Below are positions 1 to 8,452 of a stretch of DNA of 64,000 bases, one piece after another. Position 1 is the stretch's first letter, and each line of letters begins with the position of its first letter. The notes below the pieces were generated by a model. That model did not search any database and was not told the DNA's origin. It was given only the letters and a program-made list of their open reading frames with translations. The DNA is from Virgibacillus siamensis (lineage in GTDB: Bacteria; Bacillota; Bacilli; Bacillales; Amphibacillaceae). The stretch is from the NCBI RefSeq assembly GCF_900162695.1, contig NZ_FUIH01000006.1, forward strand, positions 431,559-495,558, given 5' to 3'. The position numbers were made by a program, and so were the translations under genes.

Positions 1-1
1 T

Positions 2-1129
2 ATTGTAGATTCTACTTCTGCACCGGTTTGTGTGATTGCACCGGTTTCAAGCTGGGGTGCCTACATTATCGGGATAATCGGGACTATTATTGCTGCACAG
101 GGGCTGACAGATATTACGGCATTTGGAGCTTTTATGCAGATGATTCCGATGAACTTTTATGTATGGGCTGCATTGGGTGTTGTACTTGTAATTGCATTAA
201 AAGAGGCAGATTTTGGTCCGATGAAAGTACACGAGGTTCGGGCGGCAAGAACAGGTGAGGTACTGGATCCGAATCATAAGGAAAGTGTTGATGTGGAATC
301 AAAACTGCCGGAAAGTGATGCAGGGAAGGTATCTGATCTGGTGATTCCAATTGCCGTTTTATTTGTTGCAACGGTAGGGTTTATGTATTGGACAGGATTG
401 GAAGCGTCCGAGGCAGGGGCATCGCTGGTTGATATTTTTGGAGCTGCCGCTGTGGCGAAATCATTGCTGTACGGCGGCTTAACCGGAATTATCATTACCT
501 TTATCATGTTCTTTCCTCATATGGGGCCGGGGAAATTGTCCGGCAAACATTTTGGCACAGGATTGGCAGAAGGAGCAAAATCAATGCTGCCGGGCTTTAC
601 GATCCTGATTTTTGCATGGTCTATTGTATTTTTAATTGGCGAACTGGAAACAGGTGAATTTTTAGCCGGAGTTGTACAATCATCCAATTTATCGTTAACA
701 TTGCTGCCGGTAATCGTGTTCATCATGGCCGGGTTTATTGCTTTTGCAACCGGAACATCGTGGGGGGCATTCGGTATTTTGCTGCCGATTGCAGGACAAA
801 TTGCTGCAGCAACAGATATTAATCTACTTTTGCCAATGCTTGCTGCTGTATTGGCCGGTTCTGTATTTGGTGATCATTGTTCCCCGATATCCGATACAAC
901 CATTCTGTCATCAACTGGATCAAGCTGTCATCATATTGATCATGTGACAACACAATTACCGTATGCTTTTACAGCCGCTGCAATAGCAGGGCTTGGATAC
1001 ATTGTCCTGGGCATTTCCGGCAGTGTTTGGCTTGGACTCGCCATGGTGGCAGCAGCCCTTGTAATTTTCTATGCCGTTATAAAAAAATCCAAAGAAACGG
1101 ATGCAGCAAGTAATACAATCGCAAAATGA
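2..1129 (+). CDS. NhaC-family Na+/H+ antiporter-type transporter, 5' truncated
   Basis: The reading frame is open from the first base of the window, so the N-terminus lies outside; 375 C-terminal residues are visible. They form about ten hydrophobic segments and contain the motifs VDSTSAPVCVIAP at the start and GDHCSPISDTTILSS near bases 865-915, both typical of the NhaC superfamily. Members exchange Na+ for H+, or move amino acids and organic acids with Na+. The gene lies 101 bases upstream of an amino-acid catabolic operon. As I recall, one NhaC-superfamily branch (LysW) was predicted to carry lysine, so a substrate role is possible here, but the sequence alone does not show it. Confidence 0.85.
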   Translation: MVDSTSAPVCVIAPVSSWGAYIIGIIGTIIAAQGLTDITAFGAFMQMIPMNFYVWAALGVVLVIALKEADFGPMKVHEVRAARTGEVLDPNHKESVDVESKLPESDAGKVSDLVIPIAVLFVATVGFMYWTGLEASEAGASLVDIFGAAAVAKSLLYGGLTGIIITFIMFFPHMGPGKLSGKHFGTGLAEGAKSMLPGFTILIFAWSIVFLIGELETGEFLAGVVQSSNLSLTLLPVIVFIMAGFIAFATGTSWGAFGILLPIAGQIAAATDINLLLPMLAAVLAGSVFGDHCSPISDTTILSSTGSSCHHIDHVTTQLPYAFTAAAIAGLGYIVLGISGSVWLGLAMVAAALVIFYAVIKKSKETDAASNTIAK

Positions 1130-1149
1130 AATCTGTTTATTTTAAACAA

Positions 1150-1178
1150 TTGCAAATCCCCATTTGTTGATTTATACT
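1150..1178 (+). promoter_or_regulatory. sigma-A type promoter of the aminotransferase operon
   Basis: TTGCAA (1150-1155) and TATACT (1173-1178) are separated by 17 bases. The start codon of the aminotransferase is about 50 bases downstream. Confidence 0.55.
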
Positions 1179-1191
1179 GTAAGCGGATACA

Positions 1192-1206
1192 TGAAATGGC
1201 ATTTCA
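1192..1206. promoter_or_regulatory. 15-bp palindrome, candidate operator of the IclR regulator
   Basis: TGAAATG-G-CATTTCA is a perfect 7-1-7 dyad just downstream of the promoter at 1150-1178. It resembles the IclR-type site TGGAAATNATTTCCA as I recall it, and an IclR gene lies in the same cluster at 7277. Assignment is inference. Confidence 0.4.
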
Positions 1207-1230
1207 ATAAATGAAACAGGTGGGTGAGCG

Positions 1231-2412
1231 ATGGCTTTTGTTTCTGAGAAGGTGAAAAATCTGCCGCCATATTTATTTTCAGAGTTTCAGCGGAAGAAAA
1301 AGAAACTCATGGCGGAAGGGATGGATGTTATCGACCTGGGTATAGGTGCCCCTGATTTGCCGGCACCGCAGTTTGTTGTTGATAAACTGACGGAAGAAGC
1401 ACAGAAACCGGAAAATCACCGATACTCAACTTATAGCGGATGTCAGGAATTCAAAGAGGCGGTGGCTGCCTTTTATAAAAGGCAGTATAACGTGGACTTG
1501 GATCCCGATAATGAGGTACTTGCGGTTATCGGGTCAAAAGAAGGCATAGCCAACTTAATGCATGCGGCCATCAACCCGGGCGATACTGTGCTGGTGCCTG
1601 ATCCGGGATATCCTGTATACCGGACAGCCGTTCACTTGGCCGGCGGGGATAGTGTTTCACTGCCGCTCGATCGTGAGAACGGGTATGTACCATTATTCGG
1701 GCAGGTTAATAAGCAAATTGTGCAAAAAGCAAAGGCGATGTTTTTAAATTACCCATCGAATCCGACGGCGGCAACCGTTGATGCCGGCACTTTTATGAAA
1801 GCGGTTACGTTTGCTGAAGAGAATGACCTTTTGCTGGTGCATGATGCCGCGTATGACATGGTGACCTTCAATGGCTATACATCACCAAGTGTATTGCAGG
1901 CACCAGGTGCAAAAGATGTTGCTGTCGAATTCGGATCATTGTCTAAATCCTTTTCCATGACTGGCTGGCGCATTGGCTATATGGTTGGAAATAAAGAGGT
2001 AGTGCAAGCACTTGCCGCATTAAAAAGCAATATAGATACATGCCAATTTTTGCCGGTGCAAAAAGCTGCTGCGGCGGCTTTGAACAGTGACTTCTCCGCT
2101 TCCAGAAAAAATAATGTGATTTATCAAAAACGCATGAAAAAACTACATGGCGCGATGGGAAAAATCGGAATGCAGGCAGAGCGGCCGAACGGCACCATTT
2201 TTATATGGACCAAGATTCCAAAAGGTTTCACTTCTATGACGTTTGCGGATAAGTTATTGAATGAAGCGGGGGTTATTGTGACACCGGGTAATACATTCGG
2301 AAAGCAAGGAGAAGGTTATGTCCGTATTTCGTTGTCCGTTTCGGAAGAACGTTTGGATGAGGTAATTCAACGAATACAAGGACTCCATTTAAAAGAGGTG
2401 ACGAACGGATGA
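1231..2412 (+). CDS. Class I/II PLP aminotransferase, possibly 2-aminoadipate aminotransferase
   Basis: A 393-residue fold-type I aminotransferase close to the LL-diaminopimelate/aromatic aminotransferase group. Visible are the substrate-binding NYPSNPT (173-179), the PLP-contacting Asp205, the PLP lysine K239 in GSLSKSFSMTGWR, and a C-terminal YVRISLS carrying the carboxylate-binding Arg. It would act in the cytoplasm, moving an amino group to 2-oxoglutarate. The start ATG follows GGTGGGTGAG. Its stop overlaps the next start (ATGA), so it is translationally coupled to the TPP enzyme. In this cluster a 2-aminoadipate to 2-oxoadipate step would fit. The family assignment is firm; the substrate is inferred. 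Confidence 0.85.
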   Translation: MAFVSEKVKNLPPYLFSEFQRKKKKLMAEGMDVIDLGIGAPDLPAPQFVVDKLTEEAQKPENHRYSTYSGCQEFKEAVAAFYKRQYNVDLDPDNEVLAVIGSKEGIANLMHAAINPGDTVLVPDPGYPVYRTAVHLAGGDSVSLPLDRENGYVPLFGQVNKQIVQKAKAMFLNYPSNPTAATVDAGTFMKAVTFAEENDLLLVHDAAYDMVTFNGYTSPSVLQAPGAKDVAVEFGSLSKSFSMTGWRIGYMVGNKEVVQALAALKSNIDTCQFLPVQKAAAAALNSDFSASRKNNVIYQKRMKKLHGAMGKIGMQAERPNGTIFIWTKIPKGFTSMTFADKLLNEAGVIVTPGNTFGKQGEGYVRISLSVSEERLDEVIQRIQGLHLKEVTNG

Positions 2413-4082
2413 AAACTTCAGCGGTAGCTGGAACCGAAACAATGTCTGCTGCCCGGGCAATTGTTAAGTCATTGCAGATTGAAGGAATATCCAATGTTTT
2501 CTGTGTGCCCGGGGAGAGTTATTTGCCTGTGCTGGATGCCCTGCATGATGAAAACGCCATTCGTGTCATTTCAGCAAGGCATGAAAGTGGTGCGGCATTT
2601 ATGGCGGAAGGCTATGCCAAATCTTCTCTTAAGCCAGGTATTGTACTTGCAACAAGGGGTGTTGGTGCTGCCAATCTATCTATTGGCGTGCATACAGCTT
2701 TTCAGGATTCAACGCCAATGGTTGTATTTCTGGGGCAGGTACATAGCAAGTTCAGAGGGAGAGAAGGTTTTCAGGAGGTGGATCTGGATCGGTTCTTCGG
2801 CCATATTGCCAAATGGACTGTCGAGGTGAAAGATCCGGAACGCATGCCGGAACTTGTTCAGCGTGCATTACGGGTTGCACAGACGGGGAGACCTGGACCT
2901 GTTGTTGTTTCTCTTCCTGAAGATGTACTTCCGGTGGAGGCCGAAATGCGTTTCGGGCCATCCGCTGTCACGCCAAGGCCAAAACCATCTGATCAGGAAG
3001 CGAAAAATTTGGAGGCTTTACTTGCGGCAGCGCAAAAGCCGCTGATCATTGCAGGTGGCGGTGTGAAAAGTTCACAGGCGGAAGCGGAACTGATCGCATT
3101 TGCTGAAAAGTTCTCCATACCGGTGATGGCCGCATTTAGGAGGCATGATTGTTTTCCGAATGATCATCCGTTATATGCAGGGCATCTTGGGCTTGGGACA
3201 AATCCGAATGTGCTTCAGACAGTGCATGATTCCGATGTAATATTGGCACTTGGAACACGTCTGTCGGAGGTAACCACACAGGACTATACGATTATTACGC
3301 CGGACAAAAAGCTGATTCATGTGGATATTGAACAGCAAACAATTGGAAAAGTGTATGCACCTGATTTAGGTATTGTAGCTGATTTAAAAGAAGCATTACA
3401 TGTTTTGTTTGAAATGGATATAAATCGTTCATGGGTGAAGTGGGCTGATGAACGGCGGGACGCTTACGAGAAAGCAAGCATGCTCCATGTTTCGCATAAT
3501 GATGTGCTTAACAAGCATATTATAGCAATGGTCGCGGAGGCACTTCCTAAACATGCACTGTTAACGAATGATGCCGGAAACTTTGCGGGATGGCTTCACG
3601 CATTTTATCCATTTACCGAAAAACATACGTATGTTGGTCCAACTTCAGGAGCAATGGGTTACGGAATGCCTGCTGCACTTGGTGCCAAACTGGCTTTTCC
3701 CGACAAAACGGTTGTGTCTATGTCCGGTGATGGCGGGTTTATGATGACATTTTCCGAATTGGAAACTGCAGTCCGCTGCAACATTCCGATTATCAGTCTG
3801 GTGTTCAATAATCAGATGTATGGAACAATCCGGATGCATCAGGAAAAGCATTATCCGGAAAAAGTGATTGCCACTGATCTCGGGAATATCTCATTCCAGG
3901 ATCTTGCAAAGAGTGTTGGTGCAGATGGTTATCAGGTGAAAACACCTGATCAATTTAAAAAAACATTTGCCCATGCATTAAAAGCTAATAAACCGTGCGT
4001 AATTGAAATTTTTACAGATAAAGAACAGATTTCCGTTACATCCACCATTACGCAAATTCGCGATAAAGCGAAAAGGAAATAA
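2409..4082 (+). CDS. Thiamine-pyrophosphate-dependent enzyme, acetolactate synthase-like; possible 2-oxoadipate decarboxylase
   Basis: A 557-residue protein with the three domains of the acetolactate synthase/2-oxo acid decarboxylase family. The activating Glu59 lies in ARHESGAAF, the central domain covers about 190-330, and the TPP/Mg2+ motif begins GDGG at 440 and ends with the NN pair near 467. No regulatory small subunit (ilvH) and no valine/isoleucine genes are near, so a role in branched-chain synthesis is unlikely. It is coupled to the aminotransferase upstream (4-base overlap) and an aldehyde dehydrogenase follows. A decarboxylase turning 2-oxoadipate into glutarate semialdehyde would link the two halves of the cluster. 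That substrate is inference; acetolactate or another ligase product remains possible. Confidence 0.8.
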   Translation: MKTSAVAGTETMSAARAIVKSLQIEGISNVFCVPGESYLPVLDALHDENAIRVISARHESGAAFMAEGYAKSSLKPGIVLATRGVGAANLSIGVHTAFQDSTPMVVFLGQVHSKFRGREGFQEVDLDRFFGHIAKWTVEVKDPERMPELVQRALRVAQTGRPGPVVVSLPEDVLPVEAEMRFGPSAVTPRPKPSDQEAKNLEALLAAAQKPLIIAGGGVKSSQAEAELIAFAEKFSIPVMAAFRRHDCFPNDHPLYAGHLGLGTNPNVLQTVHDSDVILALGTRLSEVTTQDYTIITPDKKLIHVDIEQQTIGKVYAPDLGIVADLKEALHVLFEMDINRSWVKWADERRDAYEKASMLHVSHNDVLNKHIIAMVAEALPKHALLTNDAGNFAGWLHAFYPFTEKHTYVGPTSGAMGYGMPAALGAKLAFPDKTVVSMSGDGGFMMTFSELETAVRCNIPIISLVFNNQMYGTIRMHQEKHYPEKVIATDLGNISFQDLAKSVGADGYQVKTPDQFKKTFAHALKANKPCVIEIFTDKEQISVTSTITQIRDKAKRK

Positions 4083-4103
4083 ACTATTTGGGAGGGCTAT
4101 GTT

Positions 4104-5600
4104 ATGACGGACGCATTATTGAAAACAGAGAAACTGAGGAACTTTATCGATGGTGAATGGGTTGAAGGCAAGGAATATACAGCTGTTGTTAATCCAGCGA
4201 ATGGCAAGACAATTGTCGATGTTCCGTTGTCTGACGGGGGAGATGTGAATAAGGCCGTTCAGACTGCTAAAAAGGCACAAAAGGAATGGGCGCTTGTTCC
4301 AGCCCCGCAGCGTGCTGAAGTGCTTCTTCGCGTTGGAACCCTGATGAAAGAGCGCAAGGAACGCTTAGCACAGTTACTGACAATGGAAAATGGCAAAGTG
4401 CTGGAAGAAGCACGCGGAGAAGTTCAAGAAGGAATTGATATGGCATTCTATATGTCCGGTGAAGGGCGGCGTTTGTTTGGGCAGACAACACCATCCGAGC
4501 TGAAGGATAAATTTGCGATGAGCCAGCGCTGTCCAGTAGGTGTGGTTGGAATTATTACACCGTGGAATTTTCCCATTGCTATCGCTACGTGGAAGTCATT
4601 TCCGGCAATTGTGGCGGGGAATGCAGTTGTCTGGAAGCCTGCCACCGAAACGCCTATTCTGGCATTTGAACTGGCTAAAATCTTTGAAGAAGCCGGTTTG
4701 CCGAAAGGTGTTGTCAATGTTGTATTCGGAAAAGGATCGGCGGTAGGAGATGCAATGGTCCACCATAAGGATATCCGGGTTATTTCATTCACCGGTTCGA
4801 ATGAGACCGGTCGCGGTATTGCTGCAGAATGCGGACAACAGTTGAAAAAGGTTTCTCTCGAGATGGGCGGTAAAAATGCGGTCATTGTTATGGATGATGC
4901 TGATCTGAATCTTGCGGTTGAAGGGATTCTTTGGAGTGCTTTTGGCACAAGCGGCCAGCGCTGTACCGCCTGCAGCAGAGTTATCGTTCATAAGGATGTT
5001 AAGGAAACACTGGAGGAGCGCCTGCTCGCTGAAATGGAGAAACTGACAATCGGTGATGGGCTGGATGAGTCCAATAAGGTAGGGCCGATTATTAATAAAG
5101 ATGGAATCGAAAAAGTTAAACGATATATGGACATCGGAAAAAATGAAGGAGCTAAGCTTCTTGCCGGCGGTTATGTCATGAATGGGGGTAAGTATACGGA
5201 TGGCAACTATTTTGCACCGACACTCTTTACCGATGTTACGCCTGACATGCGAATCGGTCAGGAAGAAATCTTTGGCCCGGTCGTATCATTGATTCCTGTT
5301 GATAGTTTGGAAGAAGCTATCGAGGTGAATAATGGTGTTGAATTCGGCCTGTCCAGTTCAATTTTTACAGGCGATATCAATCGCGTATTCCAGGCACAGC
5401 GAGATCTGGATACCGGTATTGTTTACGTAAATGCCGGCACAACCGGTGCTGAAATCCATTTGCCATTCGGGGGAACAAAAGGCACCGGAAACGGCCACCG
5501 CGATTCAGGAGTGCAGGCACTCGATGTCTTCACAGAATGGAAAGCTGTCTATATCGATTACAGCGGCAAACTCCAACGCGCACAAATTGATGTAGAGTAA
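4104..5600 (+). CDS. NAD(P)-dependent aldehyde dehydrogenase, possibly 2-aminoadipate semialdehyde dehydrogenase
   Basis: A 498-residue aldehyde dehydrogenase of normal length. The oxyanion Asn155 is in TPWNFP, the general base Glu253 in SLEMGG and the catalytic Cys287 in GQRCTACSR. It oxidises an aldehyde to an acid in the cytoplasm. The ATG follows a GGGAGG ribosome site and lies 21 bases after the TPP enzyme, as the third gene of the operon. The C-terminal GGTKGTGNGHRDSG is typical of the group containing piperideine-6-carboxylate/aminoadipate-semialdehyde dehydrogenases, as far as I can recall. With a lysine 6-dehydrogenase next door this substrate is plausible; it is not shown. Confidence 0.88.
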   Translation: MTDALLKTEKLRNFIDGEWVEGKEYTAVVNPANGKTIVDVPLSDGGDVNKAVQTAKKAQKEWALVPAPQRAEVLLRVGTLMKERKERLAQLLTMENGKVLEEARGEVQEGIDMAFYMSGEGRRLFGQTTPSELKDKFAMSQRCPVGVVGIITPWNFPIAIATWKSFPAIVAGNAVVWKPATETPILAFELAKIFEEAGLPKGVVNVVFGKGSAVGDAMVHHKDIRVISFTGSNETGRGIAAECGQQLKKVSLEMGGKNAVIVMDDADLNLAVEGILWSAFGTSGQRCTACSRVIVHKDVKETLEERLLAEMEKLTIGDGLDESNKVGPIINKDGIEKVKRYMDIGKNEGAKLLAGGYVMNGGKYTDGNYFAPTLFTDVTPDMRIGQEEIFGPVVSLIPVDSLEEAIEVNNGVEFGLSSSIFTGDINRVFQAQRDLDTGIVYVNAGTTGAEIHLPFGGTKGTGNGHRDSGVQALDVFTEWKAVYIDYSGKLQRAQIDVE

Positions 5601-5717
5601 TTGGAAAAGCGGAGGTGCCCGCTCAACACGGTGCCTCCGGTAAATAAAATCATGTTCAACCAAAGAAAGGGGCAAACATAAAGGATAGATTAATTTAATT
5701 AAGGGAGTGGATGATTC

Positions 5718-6890
5718 ATGAAAATTGGTGTATTGGGATCTGGATTAATGGGAAAGGAAGCTGCCCGCGATTTGGCGGCAAGTGAAGGAGTAACTGCTGT
5801 CGGTTTGGCAGATATCGATTTGGAAAGAGCACAACAGGTTTGTGATCAATTGAATTCTCCCAAACTGACAGCCTATAAAGTTAATGCAAGTGATGAGCAG
5901 GAATTGGCAAACTACATGACTCAATTTGACGTAATTATTAATGCGTTATTCTATTCGTTTAATGAGGTTGTTGCCAAAACCGCCATTAAGGTGGGTGTGA
6001 ACTCAGTAGACCTGGGTGGTCATATCGGCCATATGACAGACCGTGTACTAAAATTGCAAGACGAGGCTGCTGAAGCCGGTGTAACCTTAATTCCCGACTT
6101 GGGGGTAGCACCTGGTATGATTAATATTCTATCCGGTCATGGCGCAGGCAAACTTGATAAACTGGAAGAAATAAAATTGTACGTAGGGGGAATTCCAGTA
6201 CGTCCGGAACCACCTTTCGAGTATAATCATGTATTTTCCATGGAAGGGGTATTCGATCATTATACAGATCCTGCCTTAATTATCCGGGATGGAATTAAAC
6301 AGGAAATACCTTCTTTATCTGAAGTGGAGCGGGTACATTTTGAAAAGTTCGGTCCGCTTGAAGCCTTTCATACATCCGGGGGAACATCAACATTATCCAT
6401 CTCTTATCCGCATCTGAAGACTCTTGAATATAAAACAATTCGTTATCCGGGGCACGCGGATAAGTTCAAACTGCTCGTTGATCTTAATTTGACCAGAATG
6501 GATTATGAGGTCGATGTAAACGGTCAAAAAATCAATCCAAGGGAAGTTCTTTTAAAAGTGCTAGATCCAATTGTCGATTTAAAAGATAAAGATGATGCGG
6601 TACTTTTAAGAATTAAAGTGAACGGAGAAAAGGAAGGCAAGCCAAAAACATACGAGTATGAAATGACGACATATAAAGATAGAGAAAATAACGTAACTGC
6701 CATGGCCCGTGCCACAGCGAATACCATCTCCGCAGTTGCACAAATGATCGGTAACGGCACAATTACAAAACGCGGTGTCTTCCCGCCGGAGCAGTGTGTC
6801 CCCGGTGAGCCATACATGAAGGAAATGAAAAAGCGCGGCGTGATTATCCATGAATCGGAAATTGCTGAAAAAGATAAAGTAAGCATTTAA
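5718..6890 (+). CDS. Lysine 6-dehydrogenase-like protein (saccharopine dehydrogenase family)
   Basis: A 390-residue protein starting with an NAD-binding Rossmann motif, GVLGSGLMGKEAARDL, with the second domain of the saccharopine dehydrogenase/LysDH family. The stretches VDLGGHIGHMTDRVL, PDLGVAPGMINILSG and VGGIPVRPEPP match my recollection of Geobacillus L-lysine 6-dehydrogenase, which oxidatively deaminates the epsilon-amino group of lysine with NAD+ to give allysine/piperideine-6-carboxylate. The ATG follows AAGGGAGTGG. The 117-base gap upstream holds a weak stem (CGGAGG at 5610, CCTCCG at 5634) without a T-run, so the gene could have its own control or read on from the operon. Neighbours provide plausible downstream steps. 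Confidence 0.8.
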   Translation: MKIGVLGSGLMGKEAARDLAASEGVTAVGLADIDLERAQQVCDQLNSPKLTAYKVNASDEQELANYMTQFDVIINALFYSFNEVVAKTAIKVGVNSVDLGGHIGHMTDRVLKLQDEAAEAGVTLIPDLGVAPGMINILSGHGAGKLDKLEEIKLYVGGIPVRPEPPFEYNHVFSMEGVFDHYTDPALIIRDGIKQEIPSLSEVERVHFEKFGPLEAFHTSGGTSTLSISYPHLKTLEYKTIRYPGHADKFKLLVDLNLTRMDYEVDVNGQKINPREVLLKVLDPIVDLKDKDDAVLLRIKVNGEKEGKPKTYEYEMTTYKDRENNVTAMARATANTISAVAQMIGNGTITKRGVFPPEQCVPGEPYMKEMKKRGVIIHESEIAEKDKVSI

Positions 6891-6898
6891 CAAGCAGT

Positions 6899-7213
6899 GG
6901 CTGGGACATTACAAAACGTGTTATTAAAAAGACGAACAATTAGAGAATTAGCGTAGGAAATATACGGAGACTCCTGCGGGAAGTAAAGCCTAGATGAGAC
7001 CCCGCAGTGCGACGAGCACTACTTCCACCGAATATGCTTCGAGTTGCGAGGAGTGCTGCTTCATTGAAACACTTGCAACACGACGAGCACCCAGCACGAG
7101 GAGGCTCAACAGCTGCCCGCGGAAAGCGAAGTATATTTCCGGAGCGGCTAGATGCTCCATTTTCTAATTGGTTGTTCGTTTTTTTCTTTGGATAACACAC
7201 TTTTGTCCCAGCC
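6899..7213. repeat. Long palindromic intergenic element, copy 1 (GGCTGGGACA ends)
   Basis: The ends are inverted repeats: GGCTGGGACA at 6899-6908 and TGTCCCAGCC at 7204-7213. Further matching arm blocks follow inward: AACGTGTTAT facing ATAACACAC, and GACGAACAATT facing AATTGGTTGTTCG, then GGAAATATACGGAG facing GTATATTTCCGGAGC. The central part is GC-rich. Nothing in it looks like a transposase. Related copies are at 36292-36522 and 44318-44445. It fills nearly all of the 386 bases between the lysine dehydrogenase and the IclR gene. Confidence 0.85.
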
Positions 7214-7276
7214 CCTTATAATATAGGATATAATTCAGTTAATATAAAGAAGTAATTGCAGCAAGGAGCATCGACT

Positions 7277-8041
7277 ATGAATCAAAGTGTCATGAAAGCA
7301 TTGAATCTGCTGAACTTTTTTACGGTGGAAACTCCCGAATTAACGTTAAGGGAAATCGCGTCCAAAGCAGGGATTCCGAAACCAACAGCATATCGGTTGC
7401 TGACATCACTGGAATCCGGTGATTTTTTGTATAAAACAAAAGAGACCGAACATGACAGCAAATATCGCCTTGGATTAAAACTGCTTGAACTGGGGCAAAT
7501 TGTTGCTGATCAGCTGGAAGTCCGCACGATTGCATTCCCGTATATGCAGCAGCTGGCACAGGAAATTAATGAGGTAATCCACCTGGTTATTGTAAACCAG
7601 AATGAGGCAACATATATTGAAAAAGTGGACAGTTCCAGAGCACTTCGTCTAAACACACGAGTAGGTAAAAGCTCCCCTTTATATGCAGGATCCGGTCCGA
7701 AAATGTTGCTGGCAAATATGCCGCAGGATCAACAGCGGGATATTTTGGCCGCAGACACCTTGTACCGGAATAACCAGCCTATAAATAAGCAGCAGTTATT
7801 GGAACAATTGGAAAAAATCCGCGAAAATAGGTATGCTTATAGTGTCGGGGAACAGGACGCCGATACAACCGGAATATCTTATCCCGTATACGATTATCGT
7901 GACAAGGTTATCGCTGCATTGGCCGTAAGCGGATTGTCCAGCCATTTTGAAGAGGAAAATCTGGAATGGATCAAGGAGAAATCAAAACAAACTGCTGAAG
8001 CGATTTCCCGAAAGCTGGGATACAGAGGTCCGGATTTCTAG
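7277..8041 (+). CDS. IclR-family transcriptional regulator
   Basis: 254 residues. The N-terminal winged helix-turn-helix covers about 5-65 (MKALNLLNFF, LTLREIASKAGIPKPTAYRLL), and the IclR effector-binding domain covers about 80-250, with RVGKSSPLYAGSGPKMLLA. ATG 7277 is chosen because AAGGAG lies 8 bases upstream; the TTG at 7256 has no such site. IclR proteins act as dimers that usually control neighbouring catabolic genes in response to a pathway acid or CoA ester. It sits between the two gene groups of the putative lysine pathway and is the natural candidate regulator. A palindrome at 1192-1206 may be a site. Confidence 0.92.
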   Translation: MNQSVMKALNLLNFFTVETPELTLREIASKAGIPKPTAYRLLTSLESGDFLYKTKETEHDSKYRLGLKLLELGQIVADQLEVRTIAFPYMQQLAQEINEVIHLVIVNQNEATYIEKVDSSRALRLNTRVGKSSPLYAGSGPKMLLANMPQDQQRDILAADTLYRNNQPINKQQLLEQLEKIRENRYAYSVGEQDADTTGISYPVYDYRDKVIAALAVSGLSSHFEEENLEWIKEKSKQTAEAISRKLGYRGPDF

Positions 8042-8061
8042 TTTAAGAGGGAGAGCTATGA

Positions 8062-8373
8062 ATGAATACTGTTTTTATCGCTGGTCACGCACGGCTCCCA
8101 TCCGGAATGGCTGCCAAAAGCATTTATGACACGTTGACAATCACAGCCGAAATCGATAAGAAATATGGCGTTATCGTAACAGCAGGATGCACCCTGGCAA
8201 CATTACACGGCCGTGAATTTGTACAACAGCTGTTACGAGGACACAGCCTGCAGGATGGAATTGAGCGGCCGGTTCAGGTAGTTAAAGAACATTATTTGGG
8301 GAAAGCAGGCAATGCATTGGAATCCGCTTTAAATGATTTGTACAAGCAATATGAAGAATTCGCAAGAAAATAA
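8062..8373 (+). CDS. DUF3870 family protein
   Basis: A 103-residue protein with no signal peptide or membrane segment. The sequence VFIAGHARLPSGMAAKSIYD at the start and a GCTLAT motif near residue 40 identify it as DUF3870, a family of about 100 residues with no known activity that I know of. ATG follows GAGGGAGAGC, 20 bases after the IclR gene, so the two are probably co-transcribed and end at the terminator at 8372. Location between two halves of a catabolic cluster suggests a sensing or accessory role for a pathway intermediate, but nothing in the sequence names it. Confidence 0.75.
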   Translation: MNTVFIAGHARLPSGMAAKSIYDTLTITAEIDKKYGVIVTAGCTLATLHGREFVQQLLRGHSLQDGIERPVQVVKEHYLGKAGNALESALNDLYKQYEEFARK

Positions 8374-8416
8374 ACCGTACCGCCAGTTGATAGCTGGTGG
8401 TACGGTTTATTTTTCT
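8372..8416. terminator. Rho-independent terminator, probably used from both sides
   Basis: A 15-bp stem AAACCGTACCGCCAG / CTGGTGGTACGGTTT with one wobble pair and a 7-base loop, T-rich on the plus strand and A-rich on the left side. It separates the convergent IclR-DUF3870 and gabD-like operons. Confidence 0.9.
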
Positions 8417-8452
8417 TAAATCGCGCGGTGAGCGCCCCAGATTGCGATTCAA

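Noticed and set aside
1231..4082. Branched-chain amino acid biosynthesis operon
   Set aside because: No ilvH, ilvC or ilvD and no T-box leader nearby; the aminotransferase is not of the IlvE type.
4448..4948. 166-codon minus-strand frame
   Set aside because: Antisense shadow of the aldehyde dehydrogenase gene.
6899..7213. Insertion sequence with its own transposase
   Set aside because: No frame in the element resembles a transposase; the short frames follow the inverted arms.
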